Shown here piece after piece: positions 1 through 10,371 of a stretch of DNA of 64,000 bases (positions within the stretch are counted from its first letter, which is position 1; each line of letters opens with the position of its first letter). The DNA comes from Aureobasidium sp. EXF-3400 (lineage: Eukaryota > Ascomycota > Dothideomycetes > Dothideales > Saccotheciaceae), in assembly GCA_024195585.1 (NCBI GenBank), contig SWBL01000096.1, forward strand, positions 86,000 to 149,999, in the 5' to 3' direction. Position numbers and translations under genes: made by a program. The notes under the pieces are model-generated. The model was not told the origin of the DNA and searched no databases. It saw only the letters and a list, made by a program, of their open reading frames with translations.

Positions 1-100
1 CACAGATACGAAACTCTCTTCTACACCTTGACTTCTTTACTATCCGACTTCCATTGATTACTGTCAGACGTGACTACAACTTCGTCAACTTCGTTACGAG

Positions 101-1270
101 ATGGTCAGAAGACAAGTATTCAACACCTCCCGTCCACACCCTCGCGTGCGTATCCGCGAGCTTCTACCAAACCTCTTCCTCGGAGACTACCCTCCAGGAC
201 CACTGAATTCTCTGATCGATGTACCTGGAATCGGAGTCTCAACCCAAGAACTCACATCTCGAGATGGAAGCATAAATACTGGAGTTACATGTATCATTCC
301 ACGCAAAGATTGGTCGCACAAAGCCTGCTATGCCAGTCTCTTCAGCTTCAACGGATACGGCGAAATGACTGGATGCCACCTCATTGCTGAAAGTGGGCTT
401 TTGGCCTCACCTGTCATCTTGACTGGTACCTTTGGCATTGGAGCTGCTCATCAGGGTGTACTCGAGTATGGTGTCGAGTACATAGGTAAAGACTTTATGG
501 CGTTGCCTGTCGTTGCAGAGACATTTGATGGATATCTACATAACTGCACCTCCTTTGCTGTCAAATCCAAGCATGTGATCGAAGGTCTAGAGAATGTCAG
601 GACTGGAGTACCACTGAAGGAGGGAAACTCAGGAGGTGGTAATGGCATGATCTGTCATGGCTTTAAAGGCGGTAATGGATCGTCGAGTCGACGTGTCGAG
701 ATCCCACACCGACATGAGACTTTTACAATCGCTTGTATGGTCCAAGCCAATTATGGAGCCATGAAGGACTTGCGTATCGCAGGTGTACCGGTTGGTAGGA
801 TTCTGGCGGATGAAGCAGAGAAAGACGAAGAGAGGAAGAAAGCAAAGAAAGAGCTGGAAAAGGCCAAGGAAGAGAAAGATGGCAGCATCATTGTCGTTAT
901 CGCTACAGATGCACCACTGCTACCTCATCAGCTTACTCGTATTGCCAAACGTGCCACAGTTGGCCTATCTCGAGTGGGTGGAATAGGACACAACATGTCT
1001 GGTGACATCTTCCTGGCCTTCTCGACTGCCAATGAGATTCCAGTCAACCAGCCTCGGAACGACGAAGTTAAGACAACAATCCAGGAAGTCAAGGCTGTGG
1101 AAGAATCGGCACTATCCTCGTTGTTCGAGGGTACTGCAGATTGTGTAGAAGAAGCGATCTACAACTGTCTATTCATGGCAGAGACGATGGAGGGAGTGGA
1201 AGGACACAAAGTAGAAGCACTGCCTCTGCAGCGGGTCAAGGAGATTATGGCGGAGTATGGCAGAGCATGA
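101..1270 (+). CDS. DmpA-type (S58) aminopeptidase/esterase
   Basis: Single-exon gene of 389 aa. The sequence matches the DmpA/L-aminopeptidase D-Ala-esterase family, N-terminal nucleophile hydrolases that cut themselves before a Gly-Ser pair to free the catalytic serine. Visible marks are the opening PGPLNSLIDVPGIGV block (residues 32-46), the glycine-rich GNSGGGNGM segment (175-183) and GGNGSSSR, where G193-S194 is the likely autocleavage site. A Lys/Glu-rich stretch near residues 230-260 looks like a flexible insert. The C-terminal part holds GIGHNMSGDIFLAFSTAN, typical of the family. No signal peptide is evident, so the enzyme is probably cytosolic. It is convergent with SLP1. Physiological substrate cannot be told from sequence. 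Confidence 0.9.
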   Translation: MVRRQVFNTSRPHPRVRIRELLPNLFLGDYPPGPLNSLIDVPGIGVSTQELTSRDGSINTGVTCIIPRKDWSHKACYASLFSFNGYGEMTGCHLIAESGLLASPVILTGTFGIGAAHQGVLEYGVEYIGKDFMALPVVAETFDGYLHNCTSFAVKSKHVIEGLENVRTGVPLKEGNSGGGNGMICHGFKGGNGSSSRRVEIPHRHETFTIACMVQANYGAMKDLRIAGVPVGRILADEAEKDEERKKAKKELEKAKEEKDGSIIVVIATDAPLLPHQLTRIAKRATVGLSRVGGIGHNMSGDIFLAFSTANEIPVNQPRNDEVKTTIQEVKAVEESALSSLFEGTADCVEEAIYNCLFMAETMEGVEGHKVEALPLQRVKEIMAEYGRA

Positions 1271-1454
1271 GTGGATCGGGTCAAAACCAGCATCGGTCTT
1301 CATCACTTTCGACCTTGTGACATCTTGTCCGCAGCAAATTTGACTAATAGAAACATCGCTTCTATTGAAGGTCATCAGATCAAGGCATTTCTTGATCACC
1401 TTCCTTGTCATACAAGAATTGCAGGACATAACTCGTCATAATACAGATATAATT
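1271..1454. other. Convergent 3' intergenic region
   Basis: Short AT-richer spacer between the stop codons of the peptidase gene and SLP1. It must hold both polyadenylation regions. No other feature is seen. Confidence 0.6.
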
Positions 1455-4328
1455 TTAATCATCACTCGCAATCCCACTTCCATCTCCGGCTGGCCAAGAT
1501 TGCATCTTGAGATCTCGCGAGCCGCTGGGTGTCGATGGCGATGACTGTGTTGCCTGTGGAAGCGATGCCGAAGAACTCTCAAAGTCTTCTTGATCTTCTT
1601 CGTCGCTCTCTGTTTCCTCGTCAACGAATGCGCCTTCACCATGTAAAGACGAAGCTGAAGGCGACACAATAACACCGTCTTCGCCATCCGTCGTATTGCT
1701 ATTTTCCAGAGTTGGTGTCGGTGGTTGGAACCTCAGATCAGGGTTCTCAACTTGAGGATGCTCCTCCATGGAAGCCTCAGATACATTCCCATTGCCTCTA
1801 GAAATAGGTCTGGGGGATACTGGTGAATGAAAGCTGCCTCTCCAGAACCCTCTCCTGCGTCTGACGTCTCCATTGGTAAAGGGTGGAGATTGCTGGTCTG
1901 GTGATGGTGAGTTCAGAGGGGAGTCGTAAGCACCTCTTCCGAATTGTGACTTGTTGACCATCTGCTGGATGATGGGGATGTCCAGGCTAGCACTAGCTCC
2001 TGTCCGTACGAACAAAACAAGACTCAGGCAGACCATTAGCACAGTCATCTGAGCAATGGCCATACGCTTCTGAAATAGCAGCTCATCAGCGACAATGCTC
2101 AAACGGACACTGACAGCATGGATCTCTCTCTGATACTGATCGCGATGGTTGTCAAGCTCAATAACAGTACTCTGCCATAGCTGGTCGTACTGCTGTTTGA
2201 AATCCTGAAGTTCAGCAAATACAGTTGCGTTCAGATTCTCGAGGAACGTTTCAGTCTTTTTGATCTGTCGCTTCTCAACCTTGATGAAAGCATCGCGCAG
2301 GATGCGAGATTGCTCCTCGATATATTGAAGAGACAGCGTAGCGTTACTCTCGAGCATCTGCAGACGTTTGTGAATTGACTTGAAGAATGACTCTTGTGTA
2401 GTCGGATTTGCATGAGCTGAAGACACCGTCGATGTACCGGGTTTCTGATGAACTCCGGATGCTGCAGATGACTGCTTATTGCTTGAGTTGGTGCTTTTGA
2501 TGTGAGTGCTAGAACTGACAGAATGGTTGGTACTAGAATTGACAGAAACCGAGCTGCTGCTCGACTCCAGAGGTGCCTTCTGCGAGGAGTTCTGAGCAGT
2601 AATGGCAGTCGAAGAAGACGTCTTTGCTTGAGAGGTGACGAAAGGTTCAGAGGACTTCGCTGCACCTGACGAGCTGTTGGTTGGGCTCGAGGCAACTCGG
2701 ATCGACGAAGATGTCATGTTCTTAAGATCACCCGTCTGCGCGTTGGAGTCTGTAATGGTCTGTGGTGTGTTGCTTGTATCTGGTGTGGTACTGTTGTTTG
2801 GTAGCGGAACGTCGAAAGTAGTTTGTGTGAGGGTTTGAGTACTGGTCGACATGTACTCGCTGCTAGCAATGGAGGGCTGGGCCCCGGAGTTTGTCATTGT
2901 GGACATCGTTGAAGTAGTTGAAGATTCCATTGGTGCGTCGGGCGAGGACAGAACAGCAGGAACTTCAGTTGTGGCCTCAACAGGTTTAGCAGACTCCACA
3001 ACGACAGAGTTGTCAGCTTCTTTCGAAGATTGAGGAGGCTCCTGAGGAAGTTCTTGAGCAGGAGACGGCGATGCATCAGGCATGACAGATTCCTCCAGGT
3101 CATCGCTAATCTCACCACGAGCCGACTCTTCCTGGTGGCGGAACTCTTCCATCATTGTAGTACCGTGTACTCTGAGAAGACTGACCGGGCAATAGTACTC
3201 GTTGCCGTAATGGGTCAGAAACTCAATTCGAAGATATCTAGCCCAGATCAGGGGCTGTTCAACCAGGAAGGCTTGGACTGAGCGGGTGTTTCGAGCTTCA
3301 AAGACACCGAGTTCTCTCCATCGATCTGCTTTGACGGGATATCGATCCGACACTGAGACTCTGAAGGTACGGAAGATTGAGGAGAAGAACTCATAGTTCG
3401 CCAGGACGATAGTATCGATGAGGATATCGTTACAAAGTTCGACAATCAAAAACTTGTTTGAGCTCGAGCAGATGTTGAGCATGTAGCTATCCTTGTTTTC
3501 AATCAAAACAGCATGCGCAGACTTGGATTCAGGGTTGGACTTGAGTATGGTTGCAGCACAATCGAATGAGGCATAATTAGAGCGTTCCTTACAAGTCTTG
3601 CCGGCATCCTTGCTCCGAAGAGTGGGTTCAGAGGCCGCCGCGGGCTGAGCACTAGCAGTTGACGACGACGAACTGTCCTGTCTTCCGAAGCCGCCAAAGT
3701 CCAACTCAATCTCGGCGTCTTCGCCAAGAATATCGAGGGCATTGTCGATAGGACGTGGGTTGCGAACAGCCTTGTCTTGTCCGGAGTGTGATTTCTGGCC
3801 TACATGCTCGGGCGACTGACCAACGTTGGCCAGGTTCTGTTTCTTCCATTCTTCGAACGACAAGAAGTTGGCATTATCCAATGGTGAGTCTGTCTCGAAC
3901 TCGGCTTCGGGTTGCGTCGCGGAAAGTTGCTGAGCCTCTGTGGATGGTGTGGAGGGTGGATGTGACTCCTTCGAGACACTGCTTGACGGAGTTGTCGAGT
4001 CTGTTGTGGCAGGGGTGGGAGTCAGGGTAAGGGCGAGGCTGGTGGTCGAGTTCGAGGTCGGTGAAGAGCGATTTAGACACTGCTGAGGCAGAGAATGTGT
4101 GATGTAGTTGACGGTGCCAGTGCGACATGTTGTTTGGCGTAGCTCGCTGTTTCGTGCATCCTGTGTTGAAGAGACGCTGGTGTTGGCGATACCACTGCTG
4201 CTGCTGACAGCAAGGACAGATGTCGTGTTGCTACTGTTCTCATACTGCGCCGACGCGACAAGACACGGGTAGAAGAGTAAGAACAGCAGCGCCGCCAGTA
4301 CTCTGCCGTTTCTGAATGCTTCCTGCAT
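1455..4328 (-). CDS. SLP1: SUN-like ER membrane protein SLP1
   Basis: Intron-free gene of 957 aa. An N-terminal signal sequence (residues 1-27) is followed by a Ser/Thr-rich luminal region, the family signature FLSFEEWKKQN (about 155-165), and a SUN-like domain (about 250-391) containing NYASFDCAA, YMLNICS and the NEYYCPVSLLRVHG block. After a long Ser/Thr-rich spacer come a coiled-coil-like segment (about 640-750), one membrane span near 750-775, and a polar C-terminal tail of about 180 aa with Asp/Glu clusters. This is the architecture of yeast Slp1 and animal SUCO/osteopotentia, ER proteins that with Emp65/TAPT1 protect soluble folding clients. The signal peptide supports the chosen ATG. 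Confidence 0.9.
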   Translation of the reverse strand: MQEAFRNGRVLAALLFLLFYPCLVASAQYENSSNTTSVLAVSSSSGIANTSVSSTQDARNSELRQTTCRTGTVNYITHSLPQQCLNRSSPTSNSTTSLALTLTPTPATTDSTTPSSSVSKESHPPSTPSTEAQQLSATQPEAEFETDSPLDNANFLSFEEWKKQNLANVGQSPEHVGQKSHSGQDKAVRNPRPIDNALDILGEDAEIELDFGGFGRQDSSSSSTASAQPAAASEPTLRSKDAGKTCKERSNYASFDCAATILKSNPESKSAHAVLIENKDSYMLNICSSSNKFLIVELCNDILIDTIVLANYEFFSSIFRTFRVSVSDRYPVKADRWRELGVFEARNTRSVQAFLVEQPLIWARYLRIEFLTHYGNEYYCPVSLLRVHGTTMMEEFRHQEESARGEISDDLEESVMPDASPSPAQELPQEPPQSSKEADNSVVVESAKPVEATTEVPAVLSSPDAPMESSTTSTMSTMTNSGAQPSIASSEYMSTSTQTLTQTTFDVPLPNNSTTPDTSNTPQTITDSNAQTGDLKNMTSSSIRVASSPTNSSSGAAKSSEPFVTSQAKTSSSTAITAQNSSQKAPLESSSSSVSVNSSTNHSVSSSTHIKSTNSSNKQSSAASGVHQKPGTSTVSSAHANPTTQESFFKSIHKRLQMLESNATLSLQYIEEQSRILRDAFIKVEKRQIKKTETFLENLNATVFAELQDFKQQYDQLWQSTVIELDNHRDQYQREIHAVSVRLSIVADELLFQKRMAIAQMTVLMVCLSLVLFVRTGASASLDIPIIQQMVNKSQFGRGAYDSPLNSPSPDQQSPPFTNGDVRRRRGFWRGSFHSPVSPRPISRGNGNVSEASMEEHPQVENPDLRFQPPTPTLENSNTTDGEDGVIVSPSASSLHGEGAFVDEETESDEEDQEDFESSSASLPQATQSSPSTPSGSRDLKMQSWPAGDGSGIASDD

Positions 4329-4728
4329 CTCTTGGGCGCATCCTCCTGCAAGATCAACGGGGTGCGTTGTACATGTTTTGTTTCGACTTTCTGAGCCGTT
4401 GCATCGTCACTTCCGTCGCGAGTGTGGGGAAGGAACCTGTCAAGACTCAAAGAACACTCGATCGACGCGAAGCCTTGACCTTAGTTCGCAGCCTCATTTC
4501 AAGTCATGAATCGCTCGTAATATTCATATTCTAAGGAAACGACAGAATGGCTCTGATAGCCAGAGAAAAAGTATCAGAGTCGTGCGTCCCTTTCCATGCC
4601 ATATCGGTAAAGACCGCCCAACGCCGCGCAAAACAGAGAGCCTTAGCTCACCGTCGCAACCATAACCCACAACCAACCGACCGTCATTTCAAGGAAACAT
4701 AAGAGGGCCTTTTGCCCTGGAACTATTG
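4329..4728. other. Intergenic: SLP1 upstream / HAL4-type kinase 3' region
   Basis: Both neighbours are on the minus strand, so this holds the SLP1 promoter and 5' leader and the kinase 3' end. A perfect 8-bp inverted repeat (4551-4558 with 4572-4579) is present. No coding sequence is supported. Confidence 0.5.
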
Positions 4729-6411
4729 TTACAGCCCTTCCTCGCCGGCCTGACACACTTTGATGCCCTTGCCCCACTCCGAGTTCAGCACTTGGTGTGC
4801 GCTGATACGTCTGCTGGCGTTGGGATCCAATATCGAGTAGATGACATTCCTGCATCGCGCCTGGGATTCTTGATTAGCAGCCGCCATTGCTGTGCTTAGT
4901 GGATGACTTACTCTATGCAATGACTCGATCGGTCCGTAGCCAGCGTCACTTTTGCGGCCTTGAACGTAGTTGTCGTAGAATTCATCTTCGTCCTTGTTGG
5001 CCACACGCCACAAATGCCTTCCGGTCCTCATGGCCATGTAGATGACACCACATGCCCAGACATCTACTGCACGAGGATCGAACTCCTTGTCCGTGTATTC
5101 CTCAGGTGCGATGTAAGGCGCACTGCCACAAAGACCTGCTGTCATGTGTGGTTCTGTCTCCCAGGCCATTCGGAAGCATTCGCCGTTGCCGAAATCCGTA
5201 ATCTTCAGGGCACCGTGTGTCGTGAGCAAAAGGTTTTCTGGTTTCAAGTCACGATGTGCGACTCCCATCTCGTGGATATATTCGACACCACGCATGAGCT
5301 GCAGGAAATAACAATCCGCCTCAACGACTTCCAATTTGCCCGCGGCGAGAACCAGAGAGTAGAGATCTCCACCAGCGCAGAACTCCATGACTTCGCAGTA
5401 GTCGCCCTTTGCATCAGTGAGCAAGTCGAGGGTGTGGATGACATTAGGATGTCTCAAAGAGGATGAGATGCAGAACTCCGAGTTAAGGCGTTTGCTGTAC
5501 TTCTTGGAATCTTCTTGCGGTCTTCGGCGGAACTCCTTGACGGCATAGAGCTGCTCATGTTTCGAGTCGTTGGGATCCACCTTGTGCGCTATCCTGACGA
5601 TACCAAAGGCACCACGGCCTACGATTTCCTGACACTTGCCGTACTTTTGCACAAGTGTTGCAGTACCGGCAGGACCATTCTTCTGATCCGAAGCAACCCT
5701 GTTCTTCTCATTTTTGATTTGATCCACCCAACTAGCCATGAGAGACAAAGGCTGTTCTTCATGATGCTCCTTCTTCTTGCCTCCGAGGAAGTCGCGTACC
5801 ATATCGGTCAGCTTCTCCTGTCGTCGAGCGCTTTTGAGTTGATGGTGGTGAGAACCATCCTCGTCGATCCAGAAACGACGATGTTGAGCGGGTGCAAGTT
5901 CGGGTTCCTTCTTGTCCTTCTTCGCATCGCTGCCACTTCTGGAAACCGTTCCAGCCAGTCTGGCTTTGTCGGTCTGTGATGATTGCCTAGAAGGATTTGC
6001 AGGTCTCAGGGGTTTGGGTGGCATGGCTTCGGCCTCGGGTTCTTCTACGGCAGTCTCGGGGACCTTGTCGGCGACCTTGTCTTTGATTGAAAGATCCCTC
6101 GAAGATTCGTTGGTATCCTTGGCCGAGAACATGCGACTCAATCGCGAAGTGAAGGTCGGCTTCTTCGGCGGACCGGCTGGGCGCGCGTCGCCATTGAGAG
6201 GGGACTTTGCGGTCGAGGTGGGCAGGGAGGTCTGAGAGCTGATCGAGGAAGGATTTGAGGGGGTAACTGAAGGTGAAATGCCCTGAGGCTTCAAGTCTTC
6301 AGTAGCGACGGCCATTGTGGAAGAATATAAGGACGACGTGACGTCGTCGATTGGTTTTATAGATGAGGCAGTAGGCCGCAGAGGCCGATTGTCTTCACTT
6401 TCAGACAGCAA
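4729..6411 (-). CDS. HAL4: HAL4/SAT4-family serine/threonine kinase
   Basis: Two coding exons, 4912..6411 and 4729..4860, give 543 aa. The intron 4861..4911 is 51 nt with a GTAAGT donor, a GCTAAT branch site and a CAG acceptor. It lacks stops, so unspliced reading adds 17 residues (translated intron); removing it restores PIESLHR-ARCRNVIYS, the conserved order in this family. The N-terminal 250 aa are polar and disordered. The kinase domain starts near 258: GRGAFG (265-270), catalytic-loop HRDLKPEN (386-393), DFG (406-408), APE (435-437). Yeast Hal4/Hal5 kinases regulate Trk potassium uptake and nutrient transporter stability at the plasma membrane. A second in-frame ATG at 6313-6315 (residue 33) is an equally plausible start. 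Confidence 0.88.
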   Translation of the reverse strand: MLSESEDNRPLRPTASSIKPIDDVTSSLYSSTMAVATEDLKPQGISPSVTPSNPSSISSQTSLPTSTAKSPLNGDARPAGPPKKPTFTSRLSRMFSAKDTNESSRDLSIKDKVADKVPETAVEEPEAEAMPPKPLRPANPSRQSSQTDKARLAGTVSRSGSDAKKDKKEPELAPAQHRRFWIDEDGSHHHQLKSARRQEKLTDMVRDFLGGKKKEHHEEQPLSLMASWVDQIKNEKNRVASDQKNGPAGTATLVQKYGKCQEIVGRGAFGIVRIAHKVDPNDSKHEQLYAVKEFRRRPQEDSKKYSKRLNSEFCISSSLRHPNVIHTLDLLTDAKGDYCEVMEFCAGGDLYSLVLAAGKLEVVEADCYFLQLMRGVEYIHEMGVAHRDLKPENLLLTTHGALKITDFGNGECFRMAWETEPHMTAGLCGSAPYIAPEEYTDKEFDPRAVDVWACGVIYMAMRTGRHLWRVANKDEDEFYDNYVQGRKSDAGYGPIESLHRVSHPLSTAMAAANQESQARCRNVIYSILDPNASRRISAHQVLNSEWGKGIKVCQAGEEGL

Positions 6412-8035
6412 ATCCAGATGTCAGACGGGCGCAGTATATGAGATTAGGTGTGTTGGATGACCGAGAGATGGTGAAGAGTGTGGCCACAGTGCCTTGAATT
6501 GTGGCTGTGACGTCTGGCTTTGACTGCTGACAAACTTCGGGCGCGACGAGAAGCGGAACGCAGCCAACCGACCAAGCCAGAGACAAGACCCAAGGCAAGC
6601 AAACGTGTATATGGATGAGAGGAAAGCCAAGGGCACCGCTCTTGGTAAAAGAGAAAGCCAGAGAGGAGAGATCGAGCAGGCCAAGCGGTAAGTCAGCCGG
6701 CAATGCGGTGCTTGAACTGAAGAAAATGCAGATGGCGCTTTCCCTCTTTACGCGCACCGAAAACCGCTCATGCTTCTTTCTCCCGCCAAGCAGCCGTCCG
6801 AGGGATATACGACAACCAACCGCTGACCGCCATCGCTAACCATCTTTGGACTCGGACATCAAATATGTCTGTTGGCCCTTCCTGTTCATGCATCCTTGTT
6901 TCTGCCGCTCATTCTCAGCCTGATCCTCACTTAGCCAAAACGACCGAGGCTAACACACGTGGTGACTACGCATAATTACATGCCTACCACCTTACCTCAC
7001 GCTCTCCACATTTCCAGCAGAAAGCGGGATTGAATTGGTCAGAAACCGCTGCGTCATCGAGCATCCATATGCCACTGAGATCAAAGCAAGACATGCAAGT
7101 CAATAAACTCAACTTACGAACAGATGCAGCTGTACCGCCCTCTTCCGAAAAGTCGTGCTTCACAGACGCCATTATGCTTGTACTGCGCCTCCTCATGGCA
7201 TTTGTACAAACTTTCCCCGGATATAACTGTACTCCACCAATTCAACGTGACAACCAAGTTATGATTGAAACGCTGTCGCATTAATCAACCCCCTCGCTAA
7301 TTGCTTGTCTATCCTACCCTGAAATATAGCGTAATCACCATTCGCTTGATGCGTTAAGTGGCACCGCTTCCCTGCAGCTTGCCGACCCGAATATGCATCT
7401 CTCTGCCACGATCCAGATCATGTGTCTGCGAGATACCGCAATCGCCAGAATACGTATATATATAAGGAGTGAGAAAATCGCGCAAAGGTCTCGCCCTTGT
7501 CCCTCCAATGCGACTTGTCGGCTTGTTGCATAACTATGAGCAGTCGTAAGCTCCCTTCTCACCTGATCATAGGCGACCTCTTGCTTTCTAGTACTCGACA
7601 CGTGGTCGAGCATCGAGCTGTCAGATGTCGCTGATCGACTGTGGCAGAATGCGAGACATCTCACACCGCTGATATTCGCTTCCTGGACAATGTCTCTTGG
7701 GTTTGTCTATCTCTCGTGATTTCATATCGGGGCACGAGTAAGTTGTCTAACTGATCACTGCTTTATTCACGCGGAGCACAATTTCGGAAAATTGTACCAT
7801 ATGAAATTGGCTCTTGGCCTGTTAATGATTATAGCTACTTTTGATGACTTGCAACGCGAGTAGCGTAGTAATGTTCGTCCAGTCCTTGTATCCGACCGTG
7901 CAGCCTCGACAAACAACTTCTGGAGCATTACAGCCTCTCACGGTCCCCTCATTCTCGTGGTATCAATGCAAATCTTGCAAATAGTGTTTTGAGATCATTG
8001 TCACGATGACGATTCTCGTGCTGCTGCTTTGCCTT
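6412..8035. other. Long intergenic region upstream of the kinase
   Basis: About 1.6 kb between the kinase start and the HAT1 stop, both on the minus strand. It should contain a long kinase promoter and the HAT1 3' region. Several small open frames occur on both strands, none with recognisable protein features. One minus-strand frame near 6984-7170 has intron-like signals but is not convincing. Confidence 0.4.
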
Positions 8036-9649
8036 CTAGGTAGTCTTTCTCTTCTTCTTGGAGGATGTGGGTGCCACATTGCCGGCCTCTGCCTCGTCTT
8101 CTCCTTCGTCAGATTCGACAACGACCTTCTTCTTACGTTTTGAGCTGCCTTTGCTGCTTCCAGTTTGGTTCTCGAGCGAGCGAGCGCGCTTTCTTGCAAG
8201 CTCGAGGAGACGATCGTAGTCTACTTGGATGTTTTCGACGGTTGCTTCCAGCCTCTCAATACGCTCTTCGCGGTCGAGTTGTGCGAGTGTGTCGAGGTTA
8301 GCGATTATGAGACGCTGTTTGACGTACAACCGCCAGAGGTAGTAAGCACGATCCATCTCATTGGAGCTCTTCTCCTTCCTCGAGATGCGGTTCATCGATC
8401 GGTTCATTTTGGGTATCTTTGAGTAAGTCTCCATCTCGATCAGCCTTCCTAGTTGGCGAGGCATGATTTTGCTTGTCTTCTTGATGCGTGCCTTGGCATC
8501 ACCCGAGACAATGTCGTCCACTGGGATCTTCTCAGTCATCTTGAGCTTCGCGCTCTCAATCTGAGTCTCGATCTTCAGCGATGCGAAATCATCACTGTTC
8601 TTGCGAAGCCAGAGCAAGTCGCAAATGTCACGCATGTCGTCGAAAGCCTCGTTGGGGTCCTCGACTGTCAACTCGTAGATGTTATCGGGAGTGATGAGAT
8701 CAGTGAAGACGGTGTTGTAAAGTCGAGCGCCATGTCCAGATCCTTGGTGGGTTGGTATGATCAAGAATTGCGAGATACGTTCGCGGCTGGGTAGTTGTAA
8801 GGGAGTTTTGAGATCATCTGTGTCCTCGTCCATGGTCTCCGGGTTCCATCGACGGAGTATCGCATCCATGTCTGATTCACTGCGTTTGGGAACGATGTGA
8901 TCTTTGTCTGCATACACCTGACGATCAGGCAATGTGAAAACGCGGTATGATGTTGAGAATCCGATGAATGTGTATGAGGATGTGTCTGGCTGCTTTTGAT
9001 CGATCTGGTAAAGCATGAAAAGGGTCCAGCGGGCTGCGACCCAAGGTTCGTCTAGCTCAAGAATAGTGCCTCCTTCGATGAACATGGGAACCAGTATTTG
9101 GGCGTTCTGCATGATTTCTTTGGCTCCATCATCAGACAAAGAAGCCTTCCAGATCTCAAACTTTTGGCCTTCATGTGTGTAGGAATGCAAGCGAGTGCCC
9201 GGGGGCTTGAATGACTCGGCGTCGAGGTCGGCGAGAGCTTCAGCTCGGGATTCGGTAGCAAAGGCTGATTCGGGGATGAAGTCTTGCAGTGCTCCACGGA
9301 TGTCGGAAGCTTTGATGTCACCTAGCTGAGGGAACTGCTCTGTCCAGGAGATGCTCATGTGTGGTCTCAGGTTGTGTGCAGCCAGCGATAGCGACATGTC
9401 CAGTCCACGATAGCCAAAGACAACCTCTTCCTCGCCGAATATCGGATACGTCCAGGCCGGTTCGAACTCTGATACAACCTTGTCGCCGCGGTAGAGTGCA
9501 ATGCGAAGCGCCTCGTTACTGCTGGTCGACCCTGTGCTCTGGTCAGCTTGGTGCTGCGATGTGTAGATCGGTGGATGCTTACATTCTTCGACTTGGTCTT
9601 TGATGGCAGAAACCAGCTCAGAGTTTTCTGGGCTCTCAGATCCTGACAT
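8036..9649 (-). CDS. HAT1: Histone acetyltransferase type B catalytic subunit
   Basis: Two exons, 9583..9649 and 8036..9531, give 520 aa. The 51-nt intron 9532..9582 (GTAAGC donor, GCTGAC branch, ACAG acceptor) is stop-free; splicing creates EEWSTSSNEALRIAL, which matches the yeast Hat1 N-terminus, whereas the unspliced reading breaks it. The MYST-unrelated GNAT-type domain is visible: the strand FIGFSTSYRVF and the acetyl-CoA loop ISQFLIIPTHQGSGHGARLY with its Q-G-x-G-x-G/A pattern, then ELTVEDPNEAFDDMRD. The C-terminus is a Lys-rich basic/acidic tail that may be a nuclear signal. Hat1 with the Hat2 (RbAp46/48-like) partner acetylates newly made histone H4 at K5 and K12 before nucleosome assembly. 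Confidence 0.93.
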   Translation of the reverse strand: MSGSESPENSELVSAIKDQVEECKHPPIYTSQHQADQSTGSTSSNEALRIALYRGDKVVSEFEPAWTYPIFGEEEVVFGYRGLDMSLSLAAHNLRPHMSISWTEQFPQLGDIKASDIRGALQDFIPESAFATESRAEALADLDAESFKPPGTRLHSYTHEGQKFEIWKASLSDDGAKEIMQNAQILVPMFIEGGTILELDEPWVAARWTLFMLYQIDQKQPDTSSYTFIGFSTSYRVFTLPDRQVYADKDHIVPKRSESDMDAILRRWNPETMDEDTDDLKTPLQLPSRERISQFLIIPTHQGSGHGARLYNTVFTDLITPDNIYELTVEDPNEAFDDMRDICDLLWLRKNSDDFASLKIETQIESAKLKMTEKIPVDDIVSGDAKARIKKTSKIMPRQLGRLIEMETYSKIPKMNRSMNRISRKEKSSNEMDRAYYLWRLYVKQRLIIANLDTLAQLDREERIERLEATVENIQVDYDRLLELARKRARSLENQTGSSKGSSKRKKKVVVESDEGEDEAEAGNVAPTSSKKKRKTT

Positions 9650-10371
9650 TGTGATGATATGGGTAGAAGATTGTTCTGCAAAAGGTTGTCAGATAGAAAG
9701 TCTGACAGACGCAAACGCGCACTCTGAGGGAAGACGCGTTTCAATTCAATTTCACGGCGCGCGAAAGATGTCCGTGCGTTCGAGACCTCAACTCACTTCT
9801 CCAAGCTCTCACCAGTCCAGCCTTCTCTCATCACCAGGGACATCTTCCATCGTGGTACTGAAGACGATTCACGTCCTCAATCTGAACTTGATGTTGTCTA
9901 GCTCATTAATGTCCGACAGTCTACCCATCGAAGGGCAAATGAAATGTATATGTGTTGATGCCTCGATCTCGATCTTCTTTCGAATGAAATGCGCCTGTGT
10001 CTGATTTTCTGTTTTCGATGCCCACGTTATCATACATGAGTAAGATGACTATGGTATGTCACCCAATACCCTATAGTATACAAGATCCACCGTTGATATA
10101 GTCGGGTATATTCTACTTTCCCCTCAAGTCCTTAAATCAGTCCGCCCAAGACAAAAACACAGAAATACATTTATAACTATAACCAGCATTGCTAGTTGAC
10201 TACTAGAGATCATGAAAACGCTTTTTGCGCAGTTTGTGTGGCAAAGGGCCTTTGTTCTTTGCTACAGAGAGTCCAACAGGGGCAAACATCAGCCAGCCTA
10301 GCATATATGCCCATGGGATGCACTCGTTCAATTGCATGTTTGGAAACTGTCATACATCATAGCGGTCAGTA
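9650..10371. other. HAT1 upstream region
   Basis: About 720 bp between the HAT1 start and the doubtful RS-rich exons. It is AT-rich past 10010. No protein-coding or RNA feature is supported. Confidence 0.4.

Noticed and set aside
6984..7170. Minus-strand mini-gene with MASVKHDFSEEGGTAASV start and GTAAGT donor
   Set aside because: The implied intron is only 43 nt, the product is about 49 residues and matches nothing; likely chance signals.
9600..10004. Plus-strand frame of 134 codons across the HAT1 start
   Set aside because: Half is antisense to HAT1 exon 1 and the rest is AT-rich promoter.
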